NCBI GenBank assembly: GCA_903822595.1
Contig: CAIJPS010000036.1
Coordinates: forward strand, 49,013 to 113,012
Reading direction: 5' to 3'
Length of the DNA: 64,000 nucleotides
DNA from: an uncultured Chlorobiaceae bacterium
Lineage (GTDB): Bacteria; Bacteroidota; Chlorobiia; Chlorobiales; Chlorobiaceae
Made by a program: the position numbers and the translations under genes
The notes under the pieces: generated by a model
What the model saw: only the letters and a program-made list of their open reading frames with translations
What the model was told of the DNA's origin: nothing
The model's database searches: none
In this document: one piece after another, positions 47,801 to 55,868 of the stretch
How positions within the stretch are numbered: position 1 is the stretch's first letter
How the letters are laid out: the number at the start of each line of letters is the position of its first letter

Positions 47801-49020
47801 GTCAGTTCTCTTTTATCGACGGGATTCTTATTGATATTACTGAGCGGGTCAATGCCCAGAACACTCAGAATGAACTTGAAAGCCACATACGCAAGACGCA
47901 GCGGCTTGAAACCATTGGGACGCTTGCCGGAGGCATCGCACACGATTTCAACAATATTCTCACCCCGATCATGGGCTATGCCGAGATGGGATTGCTTACC
48001 CTTTCGGGTGACGCCCCCCAGCATGACTATTTTTCCGAAATTGTCAAGGCGGCGGACCGGGCCCAGAACCTCGTTTTGCAGATACTCACGTTCAGCAGGG
48101 CCCAGGAGAGCACCCCTTCGGTTGTTTCTGTCCAGTCAATACTTTTGGAAGCGCTGAAACTGCTTCGCCCGTCAATCCCTGCAACAATCAGCATCAACCC
48201 GAATATTCAGAAGTGCAGGAACATCCTTGCCGATCCTTCCAAGCTCCACCAGGTTATCGTCAATCTCTGTACCAACGCATTCCAGGCAATGGAGGGAAAT
48301 GGCGGGGATCTGAGCATTGAGCTCAAGGAGATCATCCCCGAGGGCGTATTGGGGAAAGAGCTGGCAAAAAACGGGCAGGAGCGGTTTGTGAACCTTACCG
48401 TTTCCGATACCGGCTGCGGTATGGATGAAGCCACCATGGAACGTATTTTCGAGCCTTTTTTCACGACGAAGTCGCTCAACAAAGGTACCGGGCTCGGACT
48501 TTCGGTGGTTCATGGCATCATCAAAAGCTTAGGAGGCGAAATAACTGTTCGAAGCCGGAAAGGCAAAGGAAGCTCATTCAGCGTTTTCCTGCCGGTTATC
48601 GAAGAACAGCAGAAAAAATGTGAACATGAGGAAATCCCGATTCAGGGCTCCAGCTGGCTGCTTTTCATTGACGATGAAGAGGCTACCTTGAAAATGATGT
48701 CGACCATGCTCACGAAACTCGGTTTCAGTGTAAAGGTTTTCACTTCTCCCCGCTTGGCCCTTGAAGTTTTCCGCCAGGAGCCTGCTGCGTTCGACCTGGT
48801 TATAACCGATCTCACCATGCCGGAGATGAACGGTATCGAGCTGGTCTCGGCACTGCATGAAATACGGGAGAATCTCCCGGTTATCCTTATGACCGGCTAC
48901 GGCAAGGAGATCGAAAATAATTTCTCTCTGGGCCGTTACGGTATCAGCAAGCTTCTGAAAAAACCGGTAAAGATGGCCCAGCTTACCAGGGAGATCAATG
49001 AAGTGATTTTAGCTCATTAG
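44848..49020 (+). CDS. Hybrid sensor histidine kinase with five PAS-type and two GAF domains and a receiver
   Basis: 1390 aa from the tandem ATG at 44848; the open frame reaches a TTG at 44707, but that part overlaps asd and the repeat. No membrane segment: a cytoplasmic sensor. Order: coiled coil 1-35; PAS 30-145; PAS 155-285; GAF about 295-460; GAF about 470-625; PAS 631-750; PAS 751-880; PAS 885-1010; HisKA with H1032 (AGGIAHDFNNILTPIMGYAE); HATPase with NLCTNAFQAM, SDTGCGMDE and GTGLGLSVVHGI; receiver about 1270-1390 with D1321 (LVITDLTMPEMNG) and K near LLKKPVKMAQ. The ligand is unknown. No cognate regulator gene is adjacent. The gene is bracketed by a direct repeat of its flanks, so it was probably inserted. 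Confidence 0.9.
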   Translation: MMAEHERGLEEENQQLKALLQEKDAKLADYEKQVETLEFVITGTKAGSWDWDISSGGVAVNNRWAEIAGYTKEELEPITIETWMKLCNPDDLKNSDSLLERHFRGESDFYEIELRMRHKNGDWVWVLDRGMVFERDREGLPVRMVGTHQDITKRKHAEERLREERNLFMGGPVSVFRLKNSPGWPVLDVTKNFGTLLGFLPDELTGNAVSYSELIHPDDRARVLEEAEAFVADNRRESFELEYRLLGKEGSEIKVYDFRFIHRDENGAVSHYDSFVLDAASHGGSEPSLSYNRRFERLVTTLANQFINVPVSRIDEMVNVGLETIGKFVQADRSYIFQYFDHQRLMDNTHEWCAEGIVPQIEILQHLPTDLFSWLTDKINKNETIIVPRVSDMPKEAAAEREILEQQDIRSLIIIPLASGDLPFGYIGFDAVTKERPWPQETVSVLKLAGGIIANAIQRKHVERLLQSELDLALKLSISSSFEEMLKICLQSALEISGMDCGGIYLVNEADNSLRLAYSEGLSESFVSKTSHYGSDSNQMRIVSLGIPVYSRYTEIDLTTGEPLLDEGLKAIAIVPVMNKNVIVACFNVASHSLYQVPEFSRKALETVASQISATIVQAKHEEKISAANRNLDALFNTIDDMLFIVGVDEMVKHTNSAVLSRLGYSQEEAYRMHVLDFHPPAQRDEARCNIEGMLASTENVCLVPLMTKTGSLIPVETIVTHGTWDDKPVIFGISRDITERLKHESAIKESERRFRELTEFLPLPAIEADMHGVINYCNRQGLELFGYDAGEMQSLSIYRLVNLSDINRLKSVMQSITLEGKSLSIDMTGLRKDGTEFQALLYAASVFTGGVITGGRGVIVDLTEMKKNEAVLAAYTLQSRLREELRSIIDNIPGAVYRMYGDGTIKFFSNSILSASNILFPGMTGTLDEAMSSIHPEDSETVEQSNRELMSKKNSLVIVYRIIDENNSVRWIEDRKTSTFSDEGQFSFIDGILIDITERVNAQNTQNELESHIRKTQRLETIGTLAGGIAHDFNNILTPIMGYAEMGLLTLSGDAPQHDYFSEIVKAADRAQNLVLQILTFSRAQESTPSVVSVQSILLEALKLLRPSIPATISINPNIQKCRNILADPSKLHQVIVNLCTNAFQAMEGNGGDLSIELKEIIPEGVLGKELAKNGQERFVNLTVSDTGCGMDEATMERIFEPFFTTKSLNKGTGLGLSVVHGIIKSLGGEITVRSRKGKGSSFSVFLPVIEEQQKKCEHEEIPIQGSSWLLFIDDEEATLKMMSTMLTKLGFSVKVFTSPRLALEVFRQEPAAFDLVITDLTMPEMNGIELVSALHEIRENLPVILMTGYGKEIENNFSLGRYGISKLLKKPVKMAQLTREINEVILAH

Positions 49021-49366
49021 TGTCTGGTAACCTGAACTTCAGGTTGTTATTACCCGATACTTGAGAGAGTCATTGTAATTTCGTTCGGGTCCGTGGTTAC
49101 AGGCTGTTGAGTATAAATCACCATAAATTGATGCTCTGGAGAGAGGAGCACTTGCTCCAGAATCAGTAATTCATCCTTGCGAGCCGATATGTTTTTTTTG
49201 CTCATATACAGAGTTTGTTGTCATCATTTCAGCTTTATATCTGGCCAAAGATGGAGGGTGTCAGTGACTTTGGCCAAATATAAAACGCTTTACCTGGCCA
49301 AAGTCGTACTCCTTTTTACTGGAACTCAACTTTCGGCCACCAACTATCTCAGGATCACCGGGGAGG
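49021..49366. other. 346-bp intergenic region with inverted repeats and three TGGCCA elements
   Basis: After the histidine kinase. (1) A short hairpin AACCTGA-act-TCAGGTT near 49028-49046. (2) TCTGGAG/CTCCAGA arms around 49135-49163. (3) An imperfect inverted repeat of about 18 bp, CTTTATATCTGGCCAAAG (49233-49250) against CTTTGGCCAAATATAAAA (49268-49285), with a third CTGGCCAAAG at 49294-49303. (4) The asd-like remnant beginning at 49333. No complete gene is seen; an open frame at 49177-49386 gains its end from the asd remnant only. Confidence 0.6.
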
Positions 49367-49438
49367 TCAATCAGAAAAGAGCGTAAACCTCTTTTGTTCG
49401 TAGAGAGCCATCAGAGCAAGGCTGACAGCTTTTACCGC
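49333..49438 (+). repeat. Direct repeat copy B: remnant of asd 3' end plus true 3' end of the convergent gene
   Basis: The + strand reads SATNYLRITGEVNQKRA then TAA at 49384-49386. This matches the asd C-terminus (AATNAVQIAEVIVNQKKA-stop) with two residues deleted. The following bases (GAGAGCCATCAGAGC) match GAGAGCTATCAGTGC after asd. Here the - strand gene is intact and the asd part is the fragment, the mirror image of copy A. Confidence 0.8.
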
Positions 49439-50251
49439 CACGGCTGAAGAGAGTGAAAATTTTTCCGGGTTACTGATGGAGAGTGATGAGGGGAGGCTGA
49501 GCGGTTTCAGCGTCATTGATGTCTCTTTTCTGATAAGTCTCATCATCGCTTTATCGGCCAGTGTGCCGGTCAGTTGTATCTCTGTTTCGCGGCAAATCGG
49601 GTTTTCGACAAGCGCCTTGATGGTGAAGTATTCGCTCTCCTTCCGGTTTTTTACTTCCCGGCATGAAAATTTTTCTATCCGTCCCTCTTTTGATTCTGTC
49701 AGGAGGAGATAGTTGCTTTCAATTTCAAGGATTACCTGCTTCTCGGCAGTAAACCTGGAGAGGTGAAGAAGAGGCAACTGCGGAGTGCCGTTGAAGACGA
49801 TACGATGTGTGGCAGCAAGGTGTTCTGAAACTCTTCTGCCAGGTTCAGTGGCGGGATAGAAGAGCAGCATTTTTTTTTCATGCAGCCCGTTCCGGTTCAT
49901 GCCATAAGCGGTGCAGTCGCAGTTGTACTCTTCAGGTTGGCTTAAAAAGTATTGTGCTTCAATCCGGCAGTACTCACTGCACTTCTCAGCGCTTGCGTTT
50001 GCAGGAAAAGAGGCTGGAAGGGGGATGTAGCTTTTCGGTCCGAAGCAGAGCGCCAGCTCCCCATCGGGCCATTCGTTGATGTGGCGGTCGAGCTTGTTCA
50101 GCAGTCGTATCCCTTTGGTGGAAGCAAGGTCATCAAGGCCGAATGGCAGGGATTTGCATCCGCTCAGGCTGTAATTGCCGCCGGATTTTTTCATGTAAAC
50201 AACGGCGCACTCTCTCTGGTCGATGGCGCAGGCAATCATGCTTGTGCTCAT
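49367..50251 (-). CDS. Conserved hypothetical protein, last gene of the alr operon
   Basis: 294 aa; family not recognised with confidence. The N-terminus MSTSMIACAIDQRECAVVYM, then KSYIPLPASFPANAS and LEIESNYLLLTESKEGRIE, suggest alternating strands like the actin-like ATPase/PilM or DUF3822 type, but no clear nucleotide motif is visible. No signal peptide. Its ATG overlaps the TAA of the ComEA-like gene by one base (TAATG), so it is translationally coupled. Context (ComEA-like neighbour) weakly suggests a DNA-uptake or type IV pilus link. Confidence 0.6.
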   Translation of the reverse strand: MSTSMIACAIDQRECAVVYMKKSGGNYSLSGCKSLPFGLDDLASTKGIRLLNKLDRHINEWPDGELALCFGPKSYIPLPASFPANASAEKCSEYCRIEAQYFLSQPEEYNCDCTAYGMNRNGLHEKKMLLFYPATEPGRRVSEHLAATHRIVFNGTPQLPLLHLSRFTAEKQVILEIESNYLLLTESKEGRIEKFSCREVKNRKESEYFTIKALVENPICRETEIQLTGTLADKAMMRLIRKETSMTLKPLSLPSSLSISNPEKFSLSSAVAVKAVSLALMALYEQKRFTLFSD

Positions 50252-50766
50252 TATTCGAGTATGAAATATTTTTTGAGGGATTCAAGCTTTTTTTTGCCTA
50301 TCCCCTTGACTTCAAGAAAGTCCTGGAATTGCATCACTTTTCCCCCTTTTGATTTTCTGAAAGTAACCAGCCGTTCGGCCATGACTGGCCCGACGCCCGG
50401 AATTTTCTGTAACTGTTGGCTGCTCGCCTTGTTGAACGAGAGGGTGCCATTAAACACTTTTTTTCCTGATGGGCGGTGCTCCGTTCTTTTTTCAGCAGTA
50501 AGTTCCTCCCCTTCGGCCTCTGCATCCTGCAAAACATCGTCCTTGACGCTTTCCTGCTGTACGGCGGCAAGGGCGATGAGGCTGTCGACCTCCGCTTCAC
50601 GGTATCGTGCAGTTTCCGCTTTTTTGACAAGGAGATCTGTCTCCTCTGTCGTACGGATAGTTTTCAGTATGCCTCCAAGCAGCAGAAATCCAAGCAGAGC
50701 GGAGACCAGAGTAATTTCAGCCTTTGTGAGACTGAGTTTCAGTGCCAATTTTTCAAAGGGGTTCAT
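50251..50766 (-). CDS. ComEA-like helix-hairpin-helix protein
   Basis: 171 aa. N-terminal membrane anchor (about residues 18-36: EITLVSALLGFLLLGGILKT), a charged linker, then a C-terminal double helix-hairpin-helix: LSFNKASSQQLQKIPGVGPV, RLVTFRKSKGG, FLEVKGIGKKKLESLKKYF. ComEA proteins bind incoming DNA in the periplasm during natural transformation. It overlaps alr by 4 bp (ATGA) and the next gene by 1 bp. It could also be a non-competence HhH protein. Confidence 0.82.
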   Translation of the reverse strand: MNPFEKLALKLSLTKAEITLVSALLGFLLLGGILKTIRTTEETDLLVKKAETARYREAEVDSLIALAAVQQESVKDDVLQDAEAEGEELTAEKRTEHRPSGKKVFNGTLSFNKASSQQLQKIPGVGPVMAERLVTFRKSKGGKVMQFQDFLEVKGIGKKKLESLKKYFILE

Positions 50767-51914
50767 ACGAAGAGACGTTTTACCCTGGAAGAGACCGAAC
50801 AGAGCGTTTCATAGCTGATGGTGCCAGCCAATTCGGCAAGGGTGTCAGCCCCGATGCTTTCCCAGCCAAAGAGAACGGCTTTGTCGCCTGTTTTGACATT
50901 GTGGCGGGTGCCGAGGTTAACCATGATCTGATCCATCGTGACGATGCCGACCTGCGGGTAAGTGTTGCCGTTGATCATGACGGTGGCGCAGTTTGAGAGC
51001 GCTCTTGCATAACCATCGGCGTAGCCTGCGGCTATGGTAGCTATGGAGCACGCTTCCGGAGCCGTCCATGTTCGATTATAGCTGATGGTGGTTCCGGCAG
51101 GTACGGTTTTCACAAAAATCACTCTTGACTCGAACTGCATGACCGGTTTGACGTCGAGGCGGCAAGTGCTCATTTTAGCTGGATGGTACCCGTAGAGCAA
51201 GATGCCGGGGCGCACCATGTCGAGCCATGATTGGGGTGCCGAAAGGATTGCGCCACTGTTGGCCAGATGTTTGCACACTTTTTTTGTCGAAGCATGTTCA
51301 TATTCCGCAGTGAGTGTTGTAAAGGCGTCAAGCTGTTGTTGTGTAAACCCTTCATCTGTTGCGCTGTCGGCAAAGTGGCTGTATATCCCTTTCAGCTCAA
51401 GGTGCGGTGAGCGATCGATTTGCCGGAGAAGCTCCATGGCAACTGCCGGGGGAGCACCGAGTCGACCCATTCCGGTATCGACCTTTACCTGTATGGCAAG
51501 CGTTTTGTTTTGTGCAGCGGCAATTTCCTCTGCTGCATGAAGCGTCAGGCTGTCGCAGAGGGTCATGTCTATGTTATGGTACAGAAAAAATGGAATATGG
51601 GAGGGTAGCGGTGAAGAAAAAGCCAGAATGTTTGCCGGTTTTTTCAGTGCGCCGCCTGTTCTGAGTTCAATGGCCTCATGGATGTTCGCCACGCCGAAAT
51701 CATTGATGCCCGATTTTTCAAGCGTTTCAGCAACACGGTGGACGTTATGGCCATAGGCATTGGCTTTGACAATGCCCATGATACGCCTTTTTTCTCCAAC
51801 TCTCTGGCGGATCAGGCGTGCATTCCGGGCAAGGTTATCGAGCGAGACAAGTGCCTCTGTCATGTTTTCAGGTTGAATCTCTCCTGCCGGAAACTCCCTT
51901 TTATTTTCATCCAT
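50763..51914 (-). CDS. alr: Alanine racemase
   Basis: 383 aa, fold-type III PLP enzyme making D-alanine for peptidoglycan. PLP lysine in MGIVKANAYGHN, VKVDTGMGRLG, GIYSHFADSA, HLANSGAIL, WLDMVRPGILLYGYHP, the second catalytic Tyr region ISYNRTWTAPE, and GYADGYARAL. First gene of an operon with the ComEA-like and hypothetical genes; divergent from the gene at 52123 across 208 bp. Confidence 0.95.
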   Translation of the reverse strand: MDENKREFPAGEIQPENMTEALVSLDNLARNARLIRQRVGEKRRIMGIVKANAYGHNVHRVAETLEKSGINDFGVANIHEAIELRTGGALKKPANILAFSSPLPSHIPFFLYHNIDMTLCDSLTLHAAEEIAAAQNKTLAIQVKVDTGMGRLGAPPAVAMELLRQIDRSPHLELKGIYSHFADSATDEGFTQQQLDAFTTLTAEYEHASTKKVCKHLANSGAILSAPQSWLDMVRPGILLYGYHPAKMSTCRLDVKPVMQFESRVIFVKTVPAGTTISYNRTWTAPEACSIATIAAGYADGYARALSNCATVMINGNTYPQVGIVTMDQIMVNLGTRHNVKTGDKAVLFGWESIGADTLAELAGTISYETLCSVSSRVKRLFV

Positions 51915-52122
51915 AACTCAGCGTCCCTCTTTTGCTGTTACCGTGTTGCTCTACCCCCCCCCTTTCTCTCTTTGTCCTCTGCCAGGTTGGTGGAACTTCC
52001 TGTAAAAAAACATATTTTGTCCATGATTTTCAAACCGGAAAGGCGCTTATTCCTTGTATATTTTCTCTTCAGCGCCGCCGAGGCATCGCGTTGTCACTTT
52101 AACTCATTTTTCAGCTACTACC

Positions 52123-53496
52123 ATGTCGAACCACGATATATTCGGGCTTGCCGCAGAAACGCCGATGGTTCCTGTAAAACAGATGGCCCGCCAGATCAGG
52201 CCCAGGGTCATGGCCAAACTTGAGTTCATGAATCCGGCCTGGTCGCACTACTACCGTGTGGCTTCTGCTATTGTCAAGGATGCTGAAGAGCGCAAGTTGA
52301 TCCATCCGGGGATGACCCTGGTGGACTGGACATTTGGCAATAGCGGTATTGCACTGGCCATGGCAGGTGTGAGTCGTGGCTACAAGCTGCTTCTTGCAGC
52401 TCCTGACAAGATATCGCGGGAGAAGCAGGATATGCTCCGTGCTCTCGGTGCTGAGCTGGTTATTACCCCTTCGGATGCTTTGCCCGGAGAGCCGCGCAGT
52501 TGCATGAATGTGGCCGAAAGCCTTGTTCGGAGTATACCCAACGCCTTTTTTACCGGCATGTATGAGAATCCTCTCAGCCTCAAGGTTCACAGTGAAGCCA
52601 CTGGCAGCGAGATTTTTCGCCAGACTGAGGGTAGGGTTACCCATGTTTTTGTGCCGATGATTTCCGGTGCGATGGTTTTCGGTATCGGTGCATTTTTGAA
52701 AGCGAAGAATCCCGGGATCAAGATTATCGGTGTTGAGTCGCAGGGCTCCATTTATGCCGCTCTTTTCAGGAATGAAACGCCTGGTGCTCCGCTCTTTTCT
52801 GAACTTGAGGAGATAGGCTCAAGGCAGCCATCGGCTTTCTGGGATCCTTCGGTTATTGATGATGTGGTGCAGGTAAGTGATTATGAAGCATTTAATTGCG
52901 GAAGGGAACTTTTGCGGATGGAGGCTGTTTTTGTTGGTGGAGCATCGGGTGCAGCGATGGCCGCAGCACTTCGGGCTGGTGCATCATACGGTGAGGATGA
53001 CTGTGTGGTTGTGGTGATGAATGATTTTGGCGGTTATTATTTGAGCAAGATGTTCCATGATGAGTGGATGCGCACGCGCGGCTTTTACCGCAAGGCAAAA
53101 TCAGCTCTTGAACAGATTACGGCTGAGGATATTCTGCAGTTGAAGGCGCGCAGGGATCTGATTTTTGCTTATCCGGAAAATACGCTTGCCGAAGTGTTTG
53201 AGATGATGAAGCAGAACGATGTCTCACAGCTTCCGATTGTCTCCTATAGCGCTCCGATCGGCAGTATCAGTGAAAACAAGATTCTCTCTATCCTTATTGA
53301 AAACGACGATGCGATGAACGCAAAGGTTGTCGGTTTTATGGAACAGCCTTTTCCGGTCTGCCGGCTTGATGCAACGATTTCGGAACTATCCGACAAACTA
53401 CAGCAAAGCGCGTCAGGAGTGCTGATAAGTTTGTCGGACGGACGTCTTCAATTGCTTACAAAATCAGATCTTATTGATGCATTGACTCATAGGTGA
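52123..53496 (+). CDS. Cystathionine beta-synthase-like protein lacking the PLP lysine, with CBS-domain pair
   Basis: 457 aa from ATG 52123 (an upstream in-frame ATG at 52054 adds a non-family extension). The N-terminal about 320 residues have the fold-type II PLP layout and the C-terminal about 130 form two CBS domains (ITAEDILQLKARR, KQNDVSQLPIVSYSAPIGSI). Key motifs are altered: the canonical NPxxSxKDR reads NPAWSHYYR (residues 37-45), so the Schiff-base Lys is Tyr43 and the Asp is Tyr44. TSGNTG is TFGNSG. The phosphate loop GTGGT region reads PMISGAMVFGIG. This is probably a pseudoenzyme or has a new function; the CBS pair may sense an adenosyl ligand. Confidence 0.85.
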   Translation: MSNHDIFGLAAETPMVPVKQMARQIRPRVMAKLEFMNPAWSHYYRVASAIVKDAEERKLIHPGMTLVDWTFGNSGIALAMAGVSRGYKLLLAAPDKISREKQDMLRALGAELVITPSDALPGEPRSCMNVAESLVRSIPNAFFTGMYENPLSLKVHSEATGSEIFRQTEGRVTHVFVPMISGAMVFGIGAFLKAKNPGIKIIGVESQGSIYAALFRNETPGAPLFSELEEIGSRQPSAFWDPSVIDDVVQVSDYEAFNCGRELLRMEAVFVGGASGAAMAAALRAGASYGEDDCVVVVMNDFGGYYLSKMFHDEWMRTRGFYRKAKSALEQITAEDILQLKARRDLIFAYPENTLAEVFEMMKQNDVSQLPIVSYSAPIGSISENKILSILIENDDAMNAKVVGFMEQPFPVCRLDATISELSDKLQQSASGVLISLSDGRLQLLTKSDLIDALTHR

Positions 53497-53630
53497 GTGC
53501 TGTGAAATTATCCGGTTGTTTTTTTGGGGGGATTTCCTTAATTAAGCACTCCTGAACATTCCTCTTTTTTTTCAGGTGCGATGCACTATATTGCGCCATA
53601 AAGCCGGAAAAAATATCGGAGAGTGGAGAT

Positions 53631-54239
53631 GTGCAAATCCAGACGGCTTCGAGCCGGGTCAACAACCAGCAATATGATATGAAGGTAGAGTCCAGAAAAA
53701 GGCAGTTCATTTTGGAGGGTAAGATCAAGGCTTGCTTCTGTGAGGGGTGTGGCCAGATTACAGAGAAGGTATTTGTCGGCGAATGGATGCCGAGCGACAA
53801 GCCGAAGGAGGATGATTTTCTGACATCCGCTCCGGTCAAAAAGCCGAAAGGCAGTAAAAATGGAGCTGTTGATTTGCCACCTGCTGCCGAAAACCAGTAC
53901 TGGATTCGCTGTTCCGAGTGTCATCAGGTCTACCTTCTTAAGGAGTGGCAGATACAGATTGACCGGGAAGTCAGTCCTGGTGAGTTGAAAGCTGAGGAGT
54001 GCCAGGTTTATTCTCCGCATGGTATTTATGCCAAGGGTGATGCGCTTTATCACCAGGCGCTTGGCGAGGTTGGGGTGGTCAGGGAAAAACAGGCGACAGG
54101 AAGCGGTGCCTTTGTCATTATTGTTGAATTTTGTAAAAGTGGCAAAAAACAGCTTCTCGAAAATGTGCAGATGAACCCGGCAAATGGGAAAAATACAGAG
54201 AGTGTTACTGATCTTATTAAATTGAAACTTAGACGTTGA
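53631..54239 (+). CDS. Zinc-ribbon protein with UvrD-C-terminal/Tudor-like domain
   Basis: 202 aa from a GTG start preceded by GGAG (an ATG 16 codons in is an alternative). Two CxxC knuckles, ACFCEGCGQITEK and WIRCSECHQVYLL, probably form one zinc ribbon split by a Lys/Pro-rich linker. The C-terminal about 65 residues (YAKGDALYHQALGEVGVV, FVIIVEFCKSGKKQLL) resemble the small Tudor-like domain at the C-terminus of UvrD/PcrA, which contacts RNA polymerase. Function unknown. rpsU follows 24 bp later, suggesting co-transcription and a link with translation or transcription. Confidence 0.65.
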   Translation: MQIQTASSRVNNQQYDMKVESRKRQFILEGKIKACFCEGCGQITEKVFVGEWMPSDKPKEDDFLTSAPVKKPKGSKNGAVDLPPAAENQYWIRCSECHQVYLLKEWQIQIDREVSPGELKAEECQVYSPHGIYAKGDALYHQALGEVGVVREKQATGSGAFVIIVEFCKSGKKQLLENVQMNPANGKNTESVTDLIKLKLRR

Positions 54240-54263
54240 TCTTTTAAAAGGGGGTGAATTACA

Positions 54264-54461
54264 TTGGTTAGTGTGCAGATAAATGACAATGAATCGATCG
54301 ATAAAATGCTGAAACGCTTCAAGAAAAAGTATGAGCGTGCAGGTGTTTTAAAGGAGTTTCGTGCAAACGCATACTTCGTCAAACCTTCGGTGGATGGTCG
54401 TTTGAAGCGCTCAAGGAGCAGACGAAGAGCGCAGAGGGCAAATGAAGAACGCAATTCATGA
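54264..54461 (+). CDS. rpsU: 30S ribosomal protein S21
   Basis: 65 aa from a TTG start; AAGGGGGTG lies about 9 nt upstream and supports this start over the GTG three codons later. Typical S21: [40 protein letters not shown], and a basic tail ([15 protein letters not shown]). It contributes to translation initiation near the anti-SD region. A terminator follows. Confidence 0.95.
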   Translation: MVSVQINDNESIDKMLKRFKKKYERAGVLKEFRANAYFVKPSVDGRLKRSRSRRRAQRANEERNS

Positions 54462-54488
54462 TCTTTCCCATTCGAAACAGTTATGTAC

Positions 54489-54521
54489 AGGCAGCTCCTT
54501 CACGGGAGTTGCCTTTTTTTT
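54489..54521 (+). terminator. Rho-independent terminator of rpsU
   Basis: AGGCAGCTCC (54489-54498) / GGGAGTTGCCT (54504-54514), a 10-bp stem with one G-T pair, followed by a run of eight T to 54521. It lies 27 nt after the rpsU stop and before aroA. Confidence 0.9.
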
Positions 54522-54545
54522 GTCAATACCAATCCATGTTGACTC

Positions 54546-55847
54546 ATGAGAGTGTTCAAAGGTGAAGTTACAGCGTTACCGCCCGACAAGTCGATCTCTC
54601 ACCGTGCGGCGCTTATCGGCGCATTGTCGGAAGGGACGACGGAGATAACCAATTTTTCCTCCGGATTTGACAATCAGTCAACCCTTGGAGTTCTGAAAGA
54701 TGCCGGTATCACCCTTCTGCAGGAAGAGGTCGATGGCGCTTACGGTCGCCGTATCCGGCGGGTCGTTATCGAATCCGCTGGATTGTGGAGTTTTCAGCCA
54801 CCCTCGGCTCCGTTGATGTGCAATAATTCGGGAAGCACCATGCGCATGTTTGCCGGTATTCTTGCTGCCCAGCCCTTTGCGAGCGAGTTGATTGGCGACA
54901 GTTCGCTGATGAAGCGACCGATGAAGAGGGTTGCTGATCCATTGCGGCAAATGGGTGCCAATGTGGAGCTTTCGTCGTCCGGAACAGCGCCGATTTGCAT
55001 CAAAGGGAGTAAAGAGCTGAAGCCAATCAACTACCGTCTTCCAGTTCCTTCCGCGCAGGTGAAGTCACTGGTGGCCTTTGCTGCTCTTCATGCTGACGGA
55101 GAATCGAGGATTATTGAATCGGTGCGTTCGCGTGACCATACCGAAGTGATGCTTGGTCTTGAGAGCTTTGAGCAGGAGGGCGAACGGGTTATTGTGGTGC
55201 CGGGCCGAAAAACTGTTGCGGCAAAGCCCTTCTATATTCCAGCAGACCCATCCGCGGCCTGTTTCATTGTTGCGCTTGGCCTGCTTGCCCGCGGTTCAGA
55301 AATCATCATCAGGGATGTCTGCCTCAATCCGACACGGGCGGCATTTCTTGATCTCCTCCTTGAAGCCGGGGCGGATTTGACGATTGAAAACCAGCGGGTG
55401 ATCGGCGGTGAAACGATCGGAGATATTCTTGTCGAGAACCATGCCGCTCTCGAACCCCTTCTGATTAGTGATCCGCAGGTGGTTGCCTTTATCATTGATG
55501 AGATACCGATGCTTGCGGTACTTTCTGCTTTTGCTTCAGGTCGCTTCGAACTGCATAATGCTGCCGAGCTGAGAACCAAAGAGAGTGACCGGATTGATGC
55601 CCTTGTAGTCAACCTTCAGCGCCTTGGTTTTGAGTGCGAGCAGTATCCCGATGGTTTTATAGTCAAGGAGCGCCGGATAACCCCGTCAGGAACGGTGGTG
55701 ATCGACAGCTTTGACGATCACCGGATTGCCATGAGTTTTGCCATTGCAGGCAAAGCTACAGGTTGTCCCATCGATCTTTCCGATATTGATGTGGTCGGTG
55801 TTTCGTTTCCGAATTTTTTTGAATTGCTTGACAGCCTGCAGGTCTGA
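54546..55847 (+). CDS. aroA: 3-phosphoshikimate 1-carboxyvinyltransferase (EPSP synthase)
   Basis: 433 aa. Sixth step of the shikimate pathway. Motifs: the N-terminal [19 protein letters not shown], the PEP-site [35 protein letters not shown] (20), [15 protein letters not shown], the catalytic Asp/Glu region [13 protein letters not shown], and [13 protein letters not shown] near the end. It converges on the hydrolase gene with a 26-bp gap. Confidence 0.96.
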   Translation: MRVFKGEVTALPPDKSISHRAALIGALSEGTTEITNFSSGFDNQSTLGVLKDAGITLLQEEVDGAYGRRIRRVVIESAGLWSFQPPSAPLMCNNSGSTMRMFAGILAAQPFASELIGDSSLMKRPMKRVADPLRQMGANVELSSSGTAPICIKGSKELKPINYRLPVPSAQVKSLVAFAALHADGESRIIESVRSRDHTEVMLGLESFEQEGERVIVVPGRKTVAAKPFYIPADPSAACFIVALGLLARGSEIIIRDVCLNPTRAAFLDLLLEAGADLTIENQRVIGGETIGDILVENHAALEPLLISDPQVVAFIIDEIPMLAVLSAFASGRFELHNAAELRTKESDRIDALVVNLQRLGFECEQYPDGFIVKERRITPSGTVVIDSFDDHRIAMSFAIAGKATGCPIDLSDIDVVGVSFPNFFELLDSLQV

Positions 55848-55868
55848 AAGTCTGAAAGTGGTCAGGGG

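Noticed and set aside
49177..49386. 69-aa open frame after the histidine kinase
   Set aside because: Only its last 18 codons make sense, as the asd remnant of the direct repeat; the front part is not protein-like.
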